Both the position numbers and the translations under genes were made by a program. From Microcebus murinus (taxonomy: Eukaryota > Chordata > Mammalia > Primates > Cheirogaleidae), in assembly GCF_040939455.1 (NCBI RefSeq), contig NC_134126.1, forward strand, positions 1,240,001 to 1,304,000: a stretch of DNA of 64,000 nt, read 5' to 3'. The notes under the pieces were generated by a model, which was given only the letters and a program-made list of their open reading frames with translations, searched no databases and was not told the origin of the DNA. Shown here piece after piece: positions 38,814 to 51,900 of this stretch (positions are counted from its first letter, which is position 1; each line of letters begins with the position of its first letter).

Positions 38814-40415
38814 GGACACAGCCAGATCCGCACTGCGCCCTGCCTGCCCGTCTCCCGTGGGTGAGTGGACACAGCCAGATCCGCACTGCGCCCTGCCTGC
38901 CCGTCTCCCGTCAGTGAGTGGACACAGCCAGATCCGCACTGCGCCCTGCCTGACCGTCTCGCGTGGGTGAGTGGACACAGCCAGATCCGCACTGCGCGCT
39001 GCCTGCCCGTCTCCCGTGGGCGAGTGGACACAGCCAGATCCGCACTGCGCCCTGTCTGCCCGCTGTCGTGGGCGAGTGGACACAGCCAAATCCGCACTGC
39101 GCCCTGCCTGACCGTCTGCCGTCGGTGAGTGGACACAGCCAGATCCACACTGCGCCCTGCCTGCCCGTCTGCCGTGGGCGAGTGGAGACAGCCAGATCCG
39201 CACTGCGCACTGCCTGACCGTCTGCCGTGGGTGAGTCGACACAGCCAGATCCGCACTGCGCCCTGCCTGACCGCCTGCTGTGGGCGAGTGGACACAGCCA
39301 GATCCGCACTGCGCCCTGTATGACCGTCTGCCGTGGGTGAGTGGACACAGCCAGATCCGCACTGCGCGCTGCCTGCCCCTCTCACGTGGGTGAGTGGACA
39401 CAGCCAGATCCGCACTGCGCCCTGCCTGCCCGTCTCCCGTGGGCGAGCGGACACATCTAGATCCGCACTGCGCCCTGCCTGCCCGTCTCCCATGGTTGAC
39501 TGGACACAGCCAGATCCGCACTGCGCCCTGCCTGCCCGTCTCCCGTGGGTGAGTGGACACAGCCAGATCCGCACTGCGCCCTGCCTGCCCGTCTCCCGTG
39601 GGTGAGTGGACAGGGCCAGATCCACACTGCGCCGTGCCTGCCCGTCTGCCGTGGGCGAGTGGACACTGCCAGATCCGCACTGCGCACTGCCTGACCGTCT
39701 GCCGTGGGTGAGTGGACACAGCCATATCCGCACTGCGCCCTGCCTAACCGCCTGCCGTGGGTGAGTGGACACAGCAAGATCCGCACTGCGCCTTGCCTGC
39801 CCGTCTCCCGTGGGCGAGTGGACACAGCCACATCCGCACTGCGCCTTTCCTGCCCTTCTGCCGTGGGTGTGTGGACACAGCCAGATCCGCACTGCGCCCT
39901 GCCTGACCGTCTACCGTGGGTGAGTGGACACAGCCAGATCCGCAATGCGCCCTGCCTGACTGCTTGCCGTGGGTGAGTGGACACAGCCAGATCCGCACTG
40001 CGCCCTGCCTGCCCGTCTCCCGTGGGTGAGTGGAAACAGCCAGATCCGCACTGCGCGCTGCCTGCCCGTCTCCCGTGTGCGAGTGGACACAGCCAGATAC
40101 GCACTACGCCCTGCCTGACCGTCTGCCGTGTGTGAGTGGACACAGCCAGATCCGCACTGCGCCCTGCCTGCCCGTCTCCTGTGGGTGAGTGGACACAGCC
40201 AGATCCGCACTGCGCCCTGCCTGACCGTCTGCCGTGGGTGAGTGGACACAGCCAGATCCGCACTGCGCCCTGCCTGACCGCCTGCCGTGGGTGAGTGGAC
40301 ACAGCCAGATCCGCACTGCGCCCTGCCTGCCCGTCTTCCGGGGGCGAGTGGACACAGCCAGATCCGCACTGCGCCCTGCCTGCCCTTCTGCCGTGGGTGA
40401 GTGGACACAGCCAGA
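38814..40415 (+). repeat. 1,589-bp (30-unit) tandem repeat, second copy
   Basis: This copy follows directly, with TCTAGA at 39456 and the short-unit tag at 39061. In-frame translation of 38115-38387 and 39704-39976 shows three differences in 90 residues. Beyond about 40415 the sequence resumes the series seen at about 27.58 kb (a unit with GCACAGTACCC and one with GTGTGTGG), as if the extra copy had been inserted within the longer 12.57-kb block. Confidence 0.8.
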
Positions 40416-43400
40416 TCCGCACAGTACCCTGCCTGACCGTCTGCCGTGGGTGTGTGGACACAGCCAGATCCACACTGCGCCCTGCCTGCCCGTCTGCCGT
40501 GGGCGAGTGGACACAGCCAGATCCGCACTGCGCCCTGCCTGCCCGTCTCCAGTGGGCGAGTGGACACAGCCAGATCCGCACTGCGCCCTGCCTGCCCGTC
40601 TCCAGTGGGCGAGTGGACACAGCCAGATCCACACTGCGCCCTGCCTGCCCGTCGGCCGTGGGTGAGTGGACACAGCCAGATCCGCACTGCGCCCTGCCTG
40701 ACCGTCTCCCGTGGGTGTGTGGACACAGCCAGATCCGCACTGCGCGCTGCCTGCCCGTCTCCCGTGGGCGAGTGGACACAGCCAGATACGCACTACGCCC
40801 TGCCTGACCGTCTGCCGTGTGTGAGTGGACACAGCCATATCCGCACTGCGCCCTGCCTGCCCATCTCCCGTGGGTGAGTGGACACAGCCAGATCCGCACT
40901 GCGCCCTGCCTGACCGTCTGCCGTGGGCGAGTGGACACAGCCAGATCCGCACTGCGCCCTGCCTGACCGCCTGCCGTGGGTGAGTGGACACAGCCAGATC
41001 CGCACTGCGCCCTGCCTGCCCGTCTGCCGTGGGTGAGTGGACACAGCCAGATCCGCACTGCGCCCTACCTGCCCGTCTCCCGTGGGTTAGTGGACACAGC
41101 CAGATCCGCACTGCACCCTGCCTGACCGTCCTTCGTGGGTGAGTGGACACCGCCAGATCCGCACTGCGCCCTGCCTGCCCGTCTCCCGTGGGTGAGTGGA
41201 CACATCCAGATCCGCACTGCGCCCTGCCTGCCCGTCTCCCGTCAGTGAGTGGACACAGCCAGATCCGCACTGCGCCCTGCCTGACCGTCTCGCGTGGGTG
41301 AGTGGACACAGCCAGATCCGCACTGCGCGCTGCCTGCCCGTCTCCCGTGGGCGAGTGGACACAGCCAGATCCGCACTGCGCCCTGCCTGACCCTCTCCCG
41401 TGGGTGAGTGGACACAGCCAGATCCGCACTGCACCTTGCCTGCCCTTCTCCCGTCAGTGAGTGGACACAGCCAGATCCGCACTGCGCCCTGCCTGCCCGT
41501 CTCCCGTGGGTGAGTGGACACAGCCAGATCCGCACTGCGCGCTGCCTTCCCGTCTCCCGTGGGCGAGTGGAAACAGCCAGATCCGCACTGCGCCCTGCCT
41601 GCCCGTCTTTCGTGGGCGAGTGGACACAGCCATATCCGCACTGCGCCCTGCCTGCCCGTCTGCCGTGGGTGAGTGGACACAGCCAGATCCGCACTGCGCC
41701 CTGCCTGACCCTCTCCCGTGGGTGAGTGGACACAGCCATATCCGCACTGCGCCCTGCCTGCCCGTCTGCCGTGGGTGAGTGGACACAGCCAGATCCGCAC
41801 TGCGCCCTGCCTTACCCTCTCCCGTGGGTGAGTGGACACAGCCAGATCCGCACTGCGCCCTGCCTGACCGTCTGCCGTCGGTGAGTGGACACAGCCAGAT
41901 CCGCACTGCACCTTGCCTGCCCGTCTCCCGTCAGTGAGTGGACACAGCCAGATCCACACTGCGCCCTGCCTGCCCGTCTCCCGTGGGTGAGTGGACACAG
42001 CCAGATCCGCACTGCGTGCTGCCTGCCCGTCTCCCGTGGGCGAGCGGAAACAGCCAGATCTGCACTGCGCGCTGCCTGCCCGTCTGTCGTGGGCGAGTGG
42101 ACACAGCCATATCCGCACTGCGCCCTGCCTGCCCGTCTGCCGTGGGTGAGTGGACACAGCCAGATCCACACTGCGCCCTGCCTGACCGTCTGCCGTGGGT
42201 GAGTGGACACAGCCAGATCCACACTGCGCCCTGCCTGCCCGTCTGCCGTGGGTGAGTGGACACAGCCAGATCCGCACTGCACCCTGCCTGACCGTCTCCC
42301 GTGGGTGAGTGGACACAGCGAGATCCGCACTGCGCCCTGCCTGCCCGTCTCCCGTGGGTGAGTGGACACAGCCAGATCCGCACTACACCTTGCCTACCCG
42401 TCTCCCGTCAGTGAGTGGACACAGCCAGATCCGCACTGCGTGCTGCCTGCCCGTCTCCCGTGGGCGAGCGGAAACAGCCAGATCTGCACTGCGCGCTGCC
42501 TGCCCGTCTGTCGTGGGCGAGTGGACACAGCCATATCCGCACTGCGCCCTGCCTGCCCGTCTGCCGTGGGTGAGTGGACACAGCCAGATCCACACTGCGC
42601 CCTGCCTGCCCGTCTGCCATGGGTGAGTGGACATAGCCAGATCCGCACTGCGCCCTGCCTGACCCTCTCCCGTGGGTGAGTGGACACAGCCAGATCCGCA
42701 CTGCACCTTGCCTGCCCTTCTCCCGTCAGTGAGTGGACACAGCCAGATCCGCACTGCGCCCTGCCTGCCCGTCTCCCGTGGGTGAGTGGACACAGCCAGA
42801 TCCGCACTGCGCGCTGCCTTCCCGTCTCCCGTGGGCGAGTGGAAACAGCCAGATCCGCACTGCGCCCTGCCTGCCCGTCTTTCGTGGGCGAGTGGACACA
42901 GCCATATCCGCACTGCACCCTGCCTGCCCGTCTGCCGTGGGTGAGTGGACACAGCCAGATCCGCACTGCGCCCTGCCTGACCCTCTCCCATGGGTGAGTG
43001 GACACAGCCATATCCGCACTGCGCCCTGCCTGCCCGTCTGCCGTGGGCGAGTGAACACAGCCAGATCCGCACTGTGCACTGCCTGACCGTCTGCCGTGGG
43101 TGAGTGGACACAGCCAGATCCGCACTGCGCCTTGCCTGACCGCCTGCCGTGGGTGAGTGGACACAGCCAGATCCACACTGCGCCCTTCCTGCCCGTCTGC
43201 CGTGGGCGAGTGGACACAGCCAAATCCGCACTGCGCACTGCCTGACCGTCTGCCGTGGGTGAGTGGACACAGCCAGATCCGTACTGCGCCCTGCATAACC
43301 GCCTGCCGTGGGTGAGTGGACACAGCAAAGTCCGCACTGCGCCTTGCCTGCCCGTCTCCCGTGGGCGACTGGACACAGCCAGATCCTCACTGCGCCCTGC

Positions 43401-44430
43401 CTGCCCTTCTGCCGTGGGTGAGTGGACTCAGCCAGATCCGCACTGCGCCCTGCCTGACCGTCTGCCGTGGGTGAGTGGACACAGCCAGATCCGCACTGCG
43501 CCCTGCCTGCCCGTCTCCCGTGGGTGAGTGGACACAGCCAGATCCACACTGCGCCCTGCCTGACCGTCTGCCGTGGGCGAATGGACACAGCCAGATCCGC
43601 ACTGCGCCCTGCCTGACCGTCTGCTGTGGGTGAGTGGACACAGCAAGATCCGCACTGCGCCCTGCCTGCCCCTATGCTGTGGGCGAGTGGACACAGCCAG
43701 ATCCGCACTGCGCCCTGCCTGACCGTCTGCCGTGGGTGAGTGGACACAGCCAGATCTGCACTGCGCCCTGCCTGACCGCCTGCCGTGGATGAGTGGACAC
43801 AGCCAGATCCGCACTGCGCCCTGCCTGCCCTTCTGCCATGGGTGAGTGAACACAGCCAGATCCGCACTGCGCCCTGCCTGCCCGTCTCCCGTCAGTGAGT
43901 GGACACAGCCAGATCCGCACTGCGCCGTACCTGCCCGTCTCCCGTGGGCGAGTGGAAACAGCCCGATCCGCACTGCGCTCTGCCTGCCCGTCTGCCGTGG
44001 GTGAGTGGACACAGCCAGATCCGCACTGCGCCGTGCCTGCCCGTCTCCCGTCAGTGAGTGGACTCAGCCATATTCGCACTGCGCCCTGCCTGCCCGTCTC
44101 CCGTGGGTGAGTGGACACAGCCATATCCGCACTGCGCGCTGCCTGCCCGTCTCCCATGGGCGAGTGGACACAGCCAGATCCGCACTGCGCCCTGCCTGCC
44201 CGTCTCCCGTGGGCGAGTGGAAACAGCCAGATCCGCACTGCGCCCTGCCTGCCCGTCTTTCGTGGGCGAGTGGACACAGCCATATCCGCACTGCGCCCTG
44301 CCTGCCCGTCTGCCGTGGGTGAGTGGACACAGCCAGATCCGCACTGCGCCCTGCCTTACCCTCTCCCGTGGGTGAGTGGACACAGCCAGATCCGCACTGC
44401 GCCCTGCCTGACCGTCTGCCGTCGGTGAGT
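40416..44430 (+). repeat. Mosaic stretch leading into the 41-56 kb variants
   Basis: The first part (to about 41.4 kb) repeats unit orders seen at 7.3-8.3, 14.5-15.0 and 17.5-18.3 kb, including the GGGTTAGTGG unit and the CACCGCC unit. From about 41.4 kb new variants dominate: endings GACCCTCTCCC and CGTCTTTCGTGG, and a CACCTTGCCTGCCC unit ending GTCAG. These persist to about 56 kb. The 42.31-43.02 kb portion recurs at 46.65-47.36 kb (offset 4,344 bp). A foreign-order segment lies at about 43.03-44.20 kb. Confidence 0.75.
43030..44205 (+). repeat. Segment with two modules in swapped order
   Basis: About 43.03-43.50 kb matches 25.74-26.21 kb, including the GATCCGTACTG and GCATAACC variants. 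About 43.53-44.20 kb matches 24.92-25.64 kb. In the 24.9-26.2 kb region these two parts occur in the opposite order. Flanking DNA on both sides has the 41-49 kb variants. This is what remains when a tandem duplication of the A-B pair loses the outer parts, leaving B-A, or when a template switch joins them. Confidence 0.75.
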
Positions 44431-46995
44431 GGACACAGCCAGATCCGCACTGCACCTTGCCTGCCCGTCTCCCGTCAGTGAGTGGACACAGCCAGATCCG
44501 CACTGCGCCCTGCCTGCCCGTCTCCCGTGGGTGAGTGGACACAGCCAGATCCGCACTGCGTGCTGCCTGCCCGTCTCCCGTGGGCGAGCGGAAACAGCCA
44601 GATCTGCACTGCGCGCTGCCTGCCCGTCTGTCGTGGGCGAGTGGACACAGCCATATCCGCACTGCGCCCTGCCTGCCCGTCTGCCGTGGGTGAGTGGACA
44701 CAGCCAGATCCAACTGCGCCCTGCCTGCCCGTCTGCCGTGGGTGAGTGGACATAGCCAGATCCGCACTGCGCCCTGCCTGACCCTCTCCCGTGGGTGAGT
44801 GGACACAGCCAGATCCGCACTGCACCTTGCCTGCCCTTCTCCCGTCAGTGAGTGGACACAGCCAGATCCGCACTGCGCCCTGCCTGCCCGTCTCCCGTGG
44901 GTGAGTGGACACAGCCAGATCCGCACTGCGCGCTGCCTTCCCGTCTCCCGTGGGCGAGTGGAAACAGCCAGATCCGCACTGCGCCCTGCCTGCCCGTCTT
45001 TCGTGGGCGAGTGGACACAGCCATATCCGCACTGCGCCCTGCCTGCCCGTCTGCCGTGGGTGAGTGGACACAGCCAGATCCGCACTGCGCCCTGCCTGAC
45101 CCTCTCCCGTGGGTGAGTGGACACAGCCATATCCGCACTGCGCCCTGCCTGCCCGTCTGCCGTGGGTGAGTGGACACAGCCAGATCCGCACTGCGCCCTG
45201 CCTTACCCTCTCCCGTGGGTGAGTGGACACAGCCAGATCCGCACTGCGCCCTGCCTGACCGTCTGCCGTCGGTGAGTGGACACAGCCAGATCCGCACTGC
45301 ACCTTGCCTGCCCGTCTCCCGTCAGTGAGTGGACACAGCCAGATCCACACTGCGCCCTGCCTGCCCGTCTCCCGTGGGTGAGTGGACACAGCCAGATCCG
45401 CACTGCGTGCTGCCTGCCCGTCTCCCGTGGGCGAGCGGAAACAGCCAGATCTGCACTGCGCGCTGCCTGCCCGTCTGTCGTGGGCGAGTGGACACAGCCA
45501 TATCCGCACTGCGCCCTGCCTGCCCGTCTGCCGTGGGTGAGTGGACACAGCCAGATCCACACTGCGCCCTGCCTGACCGTCTGCCGTGGGTGAGTGGACA
45601 TAGCCAGATCCGCACTGCGCCCTGCCTGACCCTCTCCCGTGGGTGAGTGGACACAGCCAGATCCGCACTGCACCTTGCCTGCCCTTCTCCCGTCAGTGAG
45701 TGGACACAGCCAGATCCGCACTGCGCCCTGCCTGCCCGTATCCCGTGGGTGAGTGGACACAGCCAGATCCGCACTGCGCGCTGCCTGCCCGTCTCCCGTG
45801 GGCGAGTGGAAACAGCCAGATCCGCACTGCGCCCTGCCTGCCCGTCTTTCGTGGGCGAGTGGACACAGCCATATCCGCACTGCGCCCTGCCTGCCCGTCT
45901 GCCGTGGGTGAGTGGACACAGCCAGATCCGCACTGCGCCCTGCCTGACCCTCTCCCGTGGGTGAGTGGACACAGCCAGATCCGCACTGCGCCCTGCCTGA
46001 CCGTCTGCCGTCGGTGAGTGGACACAGCCAGATCCACACTGCGCCCTGCCTGCCCGTCTGCCGTGGGCGAGCGGACACAGCCAGATCCGCACTGCGCCCT
46101 GCCTCACCGTCTGCCGTAGGTGAGTGGACAAGCCAGATCCGCACTGCGCCCTGCCTGCCCGTCTGCCGTGGGTGAGTGGACACAGCCAGATTCGCACTGC
46201 ACCTTGCCTGCCCGTCTCCTGTCAGTGAGTGGACACAGCAAGATCCGCACTGTGCCCTGCCTGCCCGTCTCCCGTGGGCGAGTGGACACAGCCAGATCCG
46301 CACTGCGCGCTGCCTGCCCGTCTCCCGTTGGCAAGTGGACACAGCCAGATCCGCACTGCGCCCTGCCTGTCGGTCTCCCGTGGGTGAGAGGACACAGCCA
46401 GATCCGAACTGCGCCCTGCCTGCCCGTCTTTCGTGGGCGAGTGGACACAGCCATATCCGCACTGCGCCCTGCCTGCCCGTCTGCCGTGGGTGAGTGGACA
46501 CAGCCAGATCCACACTGCGCCCTGCCTGACCGTCTGCCGTGGGTGAGTGGACACAGCCAGATCCACACTGCGCCCTGCCTGCCCGTCTGCCGTGGGTGAG
46601 TGGACACAGCCAGATCCGCACTGCACCCTGCCTGACCGTCTCCCGTGGGTGAGTGGACACAGCGAGATCCGCACTGCGCCCTGCCTGCCCGTCTCCCGTG
46701 GGTGAGTGGACACAGCCAGATCCGCACTACACCTTGCCTACCCGTCTCCCGTCAGTGAGTGGACACAGCCAGATCCGCACTGCGTGCTGCCTGCCCGTCT
46801 CCCGTGGGCGAGCGGAAACAGCCAGATCTGCACTGCGCGCTGCCTGCCCGTCTGTCGTGGGCGAGTGGACACAGCCATGTCCGCACTGCGCCCTGCCTGC
46901 CCGTCTGCCGTGGGTGAGTGGACACAGCCAGATCCACACTGCGCCCTGCCTGCCCGTCTGCCATGGGTGAGTGGACATAGCCAGATCCGCACTGC
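44430..46995 (+). repeat. 2,225-bp (42-unit) tandem repeat, first copy
   Basis: Variants here recur 2,225 bp downstream (42 units minus one base; the short unit is near 46130, reading GGACAAGCC). Within the block an 848-bp (16-unit) sub-period is visible, since the segment at 44.43-45.2 kb repeats from 45.28 kb. A 2-bp deletion near 44712 (GATCCAACTG) is private to this copy. The same unit series is found once more, less completely, at 41.4-43.0 kb. Confidence 0.8.
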
Positions 46996-48995
46996 GCCCT
47001 GCCTGACCCTCTCCCGTGGGTGAGTGGACACAGCCAGATCCGCACTGCACCTTGCCTGCCCTTCTCCCGTCAGTGAGTGGACACAGCCAGATCCGCACTG
47101 CGCCCTGCCTGCCCGTCTCCCGTGGGTGAGTGGACACAGCCAGATCCGCACTGCGCGCTGCCTTCCCGTCTCCCGTGGGCGAGTGGAAACAGCCAGATCC
47201 GCACTGCGCCCTGCCTGCCCGTCTTTCGTGGGCGAGTGGACACAGCCATATCCGCACTGCGCCCTGCCTGCCCGTCTGCCGTGGGTGAGTGGACACAGCC
47301 AGATCCGCACTGCGCCCTGCCTGACCCTCTCCCATGGGTGAGTGGACACAGCCATATCCGCACTGCGCCCTGCCTGCCCGTCTGCCGTGGGTGAGTGGAC
47401 ACAGCCAGATCCGCACTGCGCCCTGCCTTACCCTCTCCCGTGGGTGAGTGGACACAGCCAGATCCGCACTGCGCCCTGCCTGACCGTCTGCCGTCGGTGA
47501 GTGGACACAGCCAGATCCGCAATGCACCTTGCCTGCCCGTCTCCCGTCAGTGAGTGGACACAGCCAGATCCACACTGCGCCCTGCCTGCCCGTCTCCCGT
47601 GGGTGAGTGGACACAGCCAGATCCGCACTGCGTGCTGCCTGCCCGTCTCCCGTGGGCGAGCGGAAACAGCCAGATCTGCACTGCGCGCTGCCTGCCCGTC
47701 TGTCGTGGGCGAGTGGACACAGCCATATCCGCACTGCGCCCTGCCTGCCCGTCTGCCGTGGGTGAGTGGACACAGCCAGATCCACACTGCGCCCTGCCTG
47801 ACCGTCTGCCGTGGGTGAGTGGACATAGCCAGATCCGCACTGCGCCCTGCCTGACCCTCTCCCGTGGGTGAGTGGACACAGCCAGATCCGCACTGCACCT
47901 TGCCTGCCCTTCTCCCGTCAGTGAGTGGACACAGCCAGATCCGCACTGCGCCCTGCCTGCCCGTCTCCCGTGGGTGAGTGGACACAGCCAGATCCGCACT
48001 GCGCGCTGCCTGCCCGTCTCCCGTGGGCGAGTGGAAACAGCCAGATCCGCACTGCGCCCTGCCTGCCCGTCTTTCGTGGGCGAGTGGACACAGCCATATC
48101 CGCACTGCGCCCTGCCTGCCCGTCTGCCGTGGGTGAGTGGACACAGCCAGATCCGCACTGCGCCCTGCCTGACCCTCTCCCGTGGGTGAGTGGACACAGC
48201 CAGATCCGCACTGCGCCCTGCCTGACCGTCTGCCGTCGGTGAGTGGACACAGCCAGATCCACACTGCGCCCTGCCTGCCCGTCTGCCGTGGGCGAGCGGA
48301 CACAGCCAGATCCGCACTGCGCCCTGCCTCACCGTCTGCCGTAGGTGAGTGGACAAGCCAGATCCGCACTGCGCCCTGCCTGCCCGTCTGCCGTGGGTGA
48401 GTGGACACAGCCAGATTCGCACTGCACCTTGCCTGCCCGTCTCCTGTCAGTGAGTTGACACAGCAAGATCCGCACTGTGCCCTGCCTGCCCGTCTCCCGT
48501 GGGCGAGTGGACACAGCCAGATCCGCACTGCGCGCTGCCTGCCCGTCTCCCGTTGGCAAGTGGACACAGCCAGATCCGCACTGCGCCCTGCCTGTCGGTC
48601 TCCCGTGGGTGAGAGGACACAGCCAGATCCGAACTGCGCCCTGCCTGCCCGTCTTTCGTGGGCGAGTGGACACAGCCATATCCGCACTGCGCCCTGCCTG
48701 CCCGTCTGCCGTGGGTGAGTGGACACAGCCAGATCCACACTGCGCCCTGCCTGACCGTCTGCCGTGGGTGAGTGGACACAGCCAGATCCACACTGCGCCC
48801 CGCCTGCCCGTCTGCCGTGGGTGAGTGGACACAGCCAGATCCGCACTGCACCCTGCCTGACCGTCTCCCGTGGGTGAGTGGACACAGCGAGATCCGCACT
48901 GCGCCCTGCCTGCCCGTCTCCCGTGGGTGAGTGGACACAGCCAGATCCGCACTACACCTTGCCTACCCGTCTCCCGTCAGTGAGTGGACACAGCC
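46996..48995 (+). repeat. 2,225-bp (42-unit) tandem repeat, second copy
   Basis: This copy follows head to tail and has the shared short unit near 48355. In-frame translation of 45276-45593 and 47501-47818 differs at one of 105 residues. The 848-bp sub-period is again present (47024 with 47872). The match stops at about 48995, where this copy enters a unit with the unusual start GTTTGTGGATACAGCC. Confidence 0.8.
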
Positions 48996-51900
48996 AGATC
49001 CGCACTGCGCCCTGCCTGACCGTCTCCCGTGGGTTTGTGGATACAGCCAGATCCGCACTGCGCCCTGCCTGACCGTCTGCCGTGGGTGAGTGGACACAGC
49101 CATATCCGCACTGCGCCCTGCCTGCCCGTCTGCCGTGGGTGAGTGGACACAGCCAGATCCACACTGCGCCCTGCCTGACCCTCTCCCGTGGGTGAGTGGA
49201 CACAGCCAGATCCGCACTGCGCCCTGCCTGCCCGTCTCCCGTGGGTGAGTGGACACAGCCAGATCCGCACTGCGCCCTGCCTGCCCGTCTCCCGTGGGTG
49301 AGTGGACACAGCCAGATCCGCACTGCGCGCTGCCTGCCCGTCTCCCGTGGGCGAGTGGACACAGCCAGATCCGCACTGCGCGCTGCCTGCCCGTCTGTCG
49401 TGGGCGAGTGGATGCAGCCATATCCGCACTACGCCCTGCCTGACCGTCTGCCGTGGGTGAGTGGACTCAGCCAGATCCACACTGCGCCCTGCCTGCCCGT
49501 CTGCCGTGGGCGAGCGGACAGAGCCAGATCCGCACTGCGCCCTGCCTGACCGTCTGCATTAGGCGAGTGGACACAGCCAGATCCGCACTGCGCCCTGCCT
49601 GCCCGTCTGCTGTGGGTGAGTGGACACAGCCAGATCCACACTGCGTCCTGCCTGTCCCTATGCTGTGGGTGAGTGGACACAGCCAGATCCGCACTGCGCC
49701 CTGCCTGACCGTCTGCCGTGGGTGAGTGGACACAGCCAGATCTGCACTGCGCCCTGCCTGACCGCCTGCCGTGGGTGAGTGGACACAGCCAGATCCACAC
49801 TGCGCCCTGCCTTTCCGTCTCCCGTGGGCGAGTGGACACAGCCAGATCCGCACTGCGCCCTGCCTGCCCTTCTGCCGTGGGTGAGTGAACACAGCCAGAT
49901 CCGCACTGCGCCCTACCTGCCCGTCTCCCGTCAGTGAGTGGACACAGCCAGATCCGCACTGCGCCTTACCTGCCCGTCTCCCGTGGGCGAGTGGACACAG
50001 CCCGATCCGCACTGCGCTCTGCCTGCCCGTCTGCCGTGGGTGAGTGGACACCGCCAGATCCGCACTGCGCCTTGCCTGCCCGTCTCCCGTCAGTGAGTGG
50101 ACACAGCCAGATCCGCACTGCGCCCCTGCCTGCCCGTCTCCCGTCGGGGAGTGGACACAGCCAGATCCGCACTGCTCCCTGCCTGCCCGTCTCCAGTGGG
50201 TGAGTGGACACAGCCAGATCCGCACTGCGCCCTGCCTGCCCATCTCCAGTGGGCGAGTGGACTCAGCCAGATCCACACTGCGCCCTGCCTGCCCGTCTGC
50301 CGTGGGTGAGTGGACACAGCCAGATCCGCACTGCGCCCTGCCTGACCGTCTCCCGTGGGTGTGTGGACACAGCCAGATCCGCAATGCGCCCTGCCTGCCC
50401 GTCTCCCGTGGGTGAGTGGACATAGCCAGATTCGCACTGCACCTTGCCTGCCCGTCTCCTGTCAGTGAGTGGACACAGCCAGATCCGCACTGTGCCCTGC
50501 CTGCCCGTCTCCCGTGGGTGAGTGGACACAGTCAGATCCGCACTGCGCGCTGCCTGCCCGTCTCCCGTGGGCGAGTAGAAACAGCCAGATCCGCACTGCG
50601 CACTGCCTGCCCGTCTGTCGTGGGCGAGAGGACACAGCCATATCCGCACTGCGCCCTGCCTGCCCGTCTGCCGTGGGTGAGTGGACACCGCCAGATCCGC
50701 ACTGCGCCCTGCCTGCCCGTCTCCCGTGGGTGAGTGGACACAGCCAGATCCGCACTGCGCCCTGCCTGCCCTTCTGCCGTGGGTGAGTGAACACAGCCAG
50801 ATCCGCACTGCGCGCTGCCTGCCCGTCTGTCGTGGGCGAGTGGACACAGCCATATCCGCACTACGCCCTGCCTGACCGTCTGCCGTGGGTGAGTGGACAC
50901 AGCGAGATCCACACTGCGCCCTGCCTGCCCGTCTGCCGTGGGCGAGCAGACACAGCCAGATCCGCACTGTGCACTGCCTGACCATCTGCCGTGGGTGAGT
51001 GTACACAGCCATATCCGCACTGCGCCCTGCCTGCCCGTCTGCCGTGGGTGAGTGGACACAGCCAGATCCACACTGCGCCCTGCCTGCCCGTCTGCCGTGG
51101 GTGAGTGGACATAGCCAGATCCGCACTGCGCCCTGCCTGACCCACTCCCGTGGGTGAAAGGACATAGCCAGATCCGCACTGCACATTGCCTGCCCTTCTC
51201 CCGTCAGTGAGTGGACACAGCCAGATCCGCACTGCGCCCTGCCTGCCCGTCTCCCGTGGGTGAGTGGACACAGCCAGATCCGCACTGCGCGCTGCCTGCC
51301 CGTCTCCCGTGGGCGAGTGGAAACAGCAAGATCCGCACTGCGCCCTGCCTGCCCGTCTTTCGTGGGCGAGTGGACACAGCCATATCCGCACTGCGCCCTG
51401 CCTGCCCGTCTGCCGTGGGTAGTGGACACAGCCAGATCCGCACTGCGCCCTGCCTGACCCTCTCCCGTGGGTGAGTGGACACAGCCAGATCCGCACTGCG
51501 CCCTGCCTGACCGTCTGCCGTGGGTGAGTGGACACAGCCAGATCCACACTGCGCCCTGCCTGCCCCTGTGCCGTGGGCTAGTGGACACAGCCAGATCCGC
51601 ACTCCGCCGTGCCTGACCGTCTGCCGTGGGTGAGTGGACACAGCCAGATCCACACTGCGCTTTGCGTGACCATCTGCCGTGGGTGAGTGGACACCGCCAG
51701 ATCCGCACTGCGCCCTGCCTGCCCGTCTCCCGTGGGTGAGTGGACACAGCCAGATCCACACTGCGTCCTGCCTGCCCGTCTGCCGTGGGTGAGTGGACAC
51801 AGCCAGATCCGCACTGCGCCCTGCCTGACCGTCTCCCTTGGGTGAGTGGACACAGCCAGATCCGCACTGCGCCTTGCCTGCCCGTCTCACGTGGGTGAGT

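Larger units (their letters stand above)
31519..40415 (+). repeat. 12.57-kb duplication, right copy
   Basis: This copy begins abruptly inside an irregular 69-bp unit and then follows the left copy. It is shorter: blocks of eight and two units are missing by 35.2 kb, and the counterpart of about 24.86-26.45 kb is missing near 37.7 kb. It has its own later tandem duplication of 1,589 bp at its right end. Translating 18971-19243 and 31545-31817 in frame gives almost the same residues. Confidence 0.8.
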
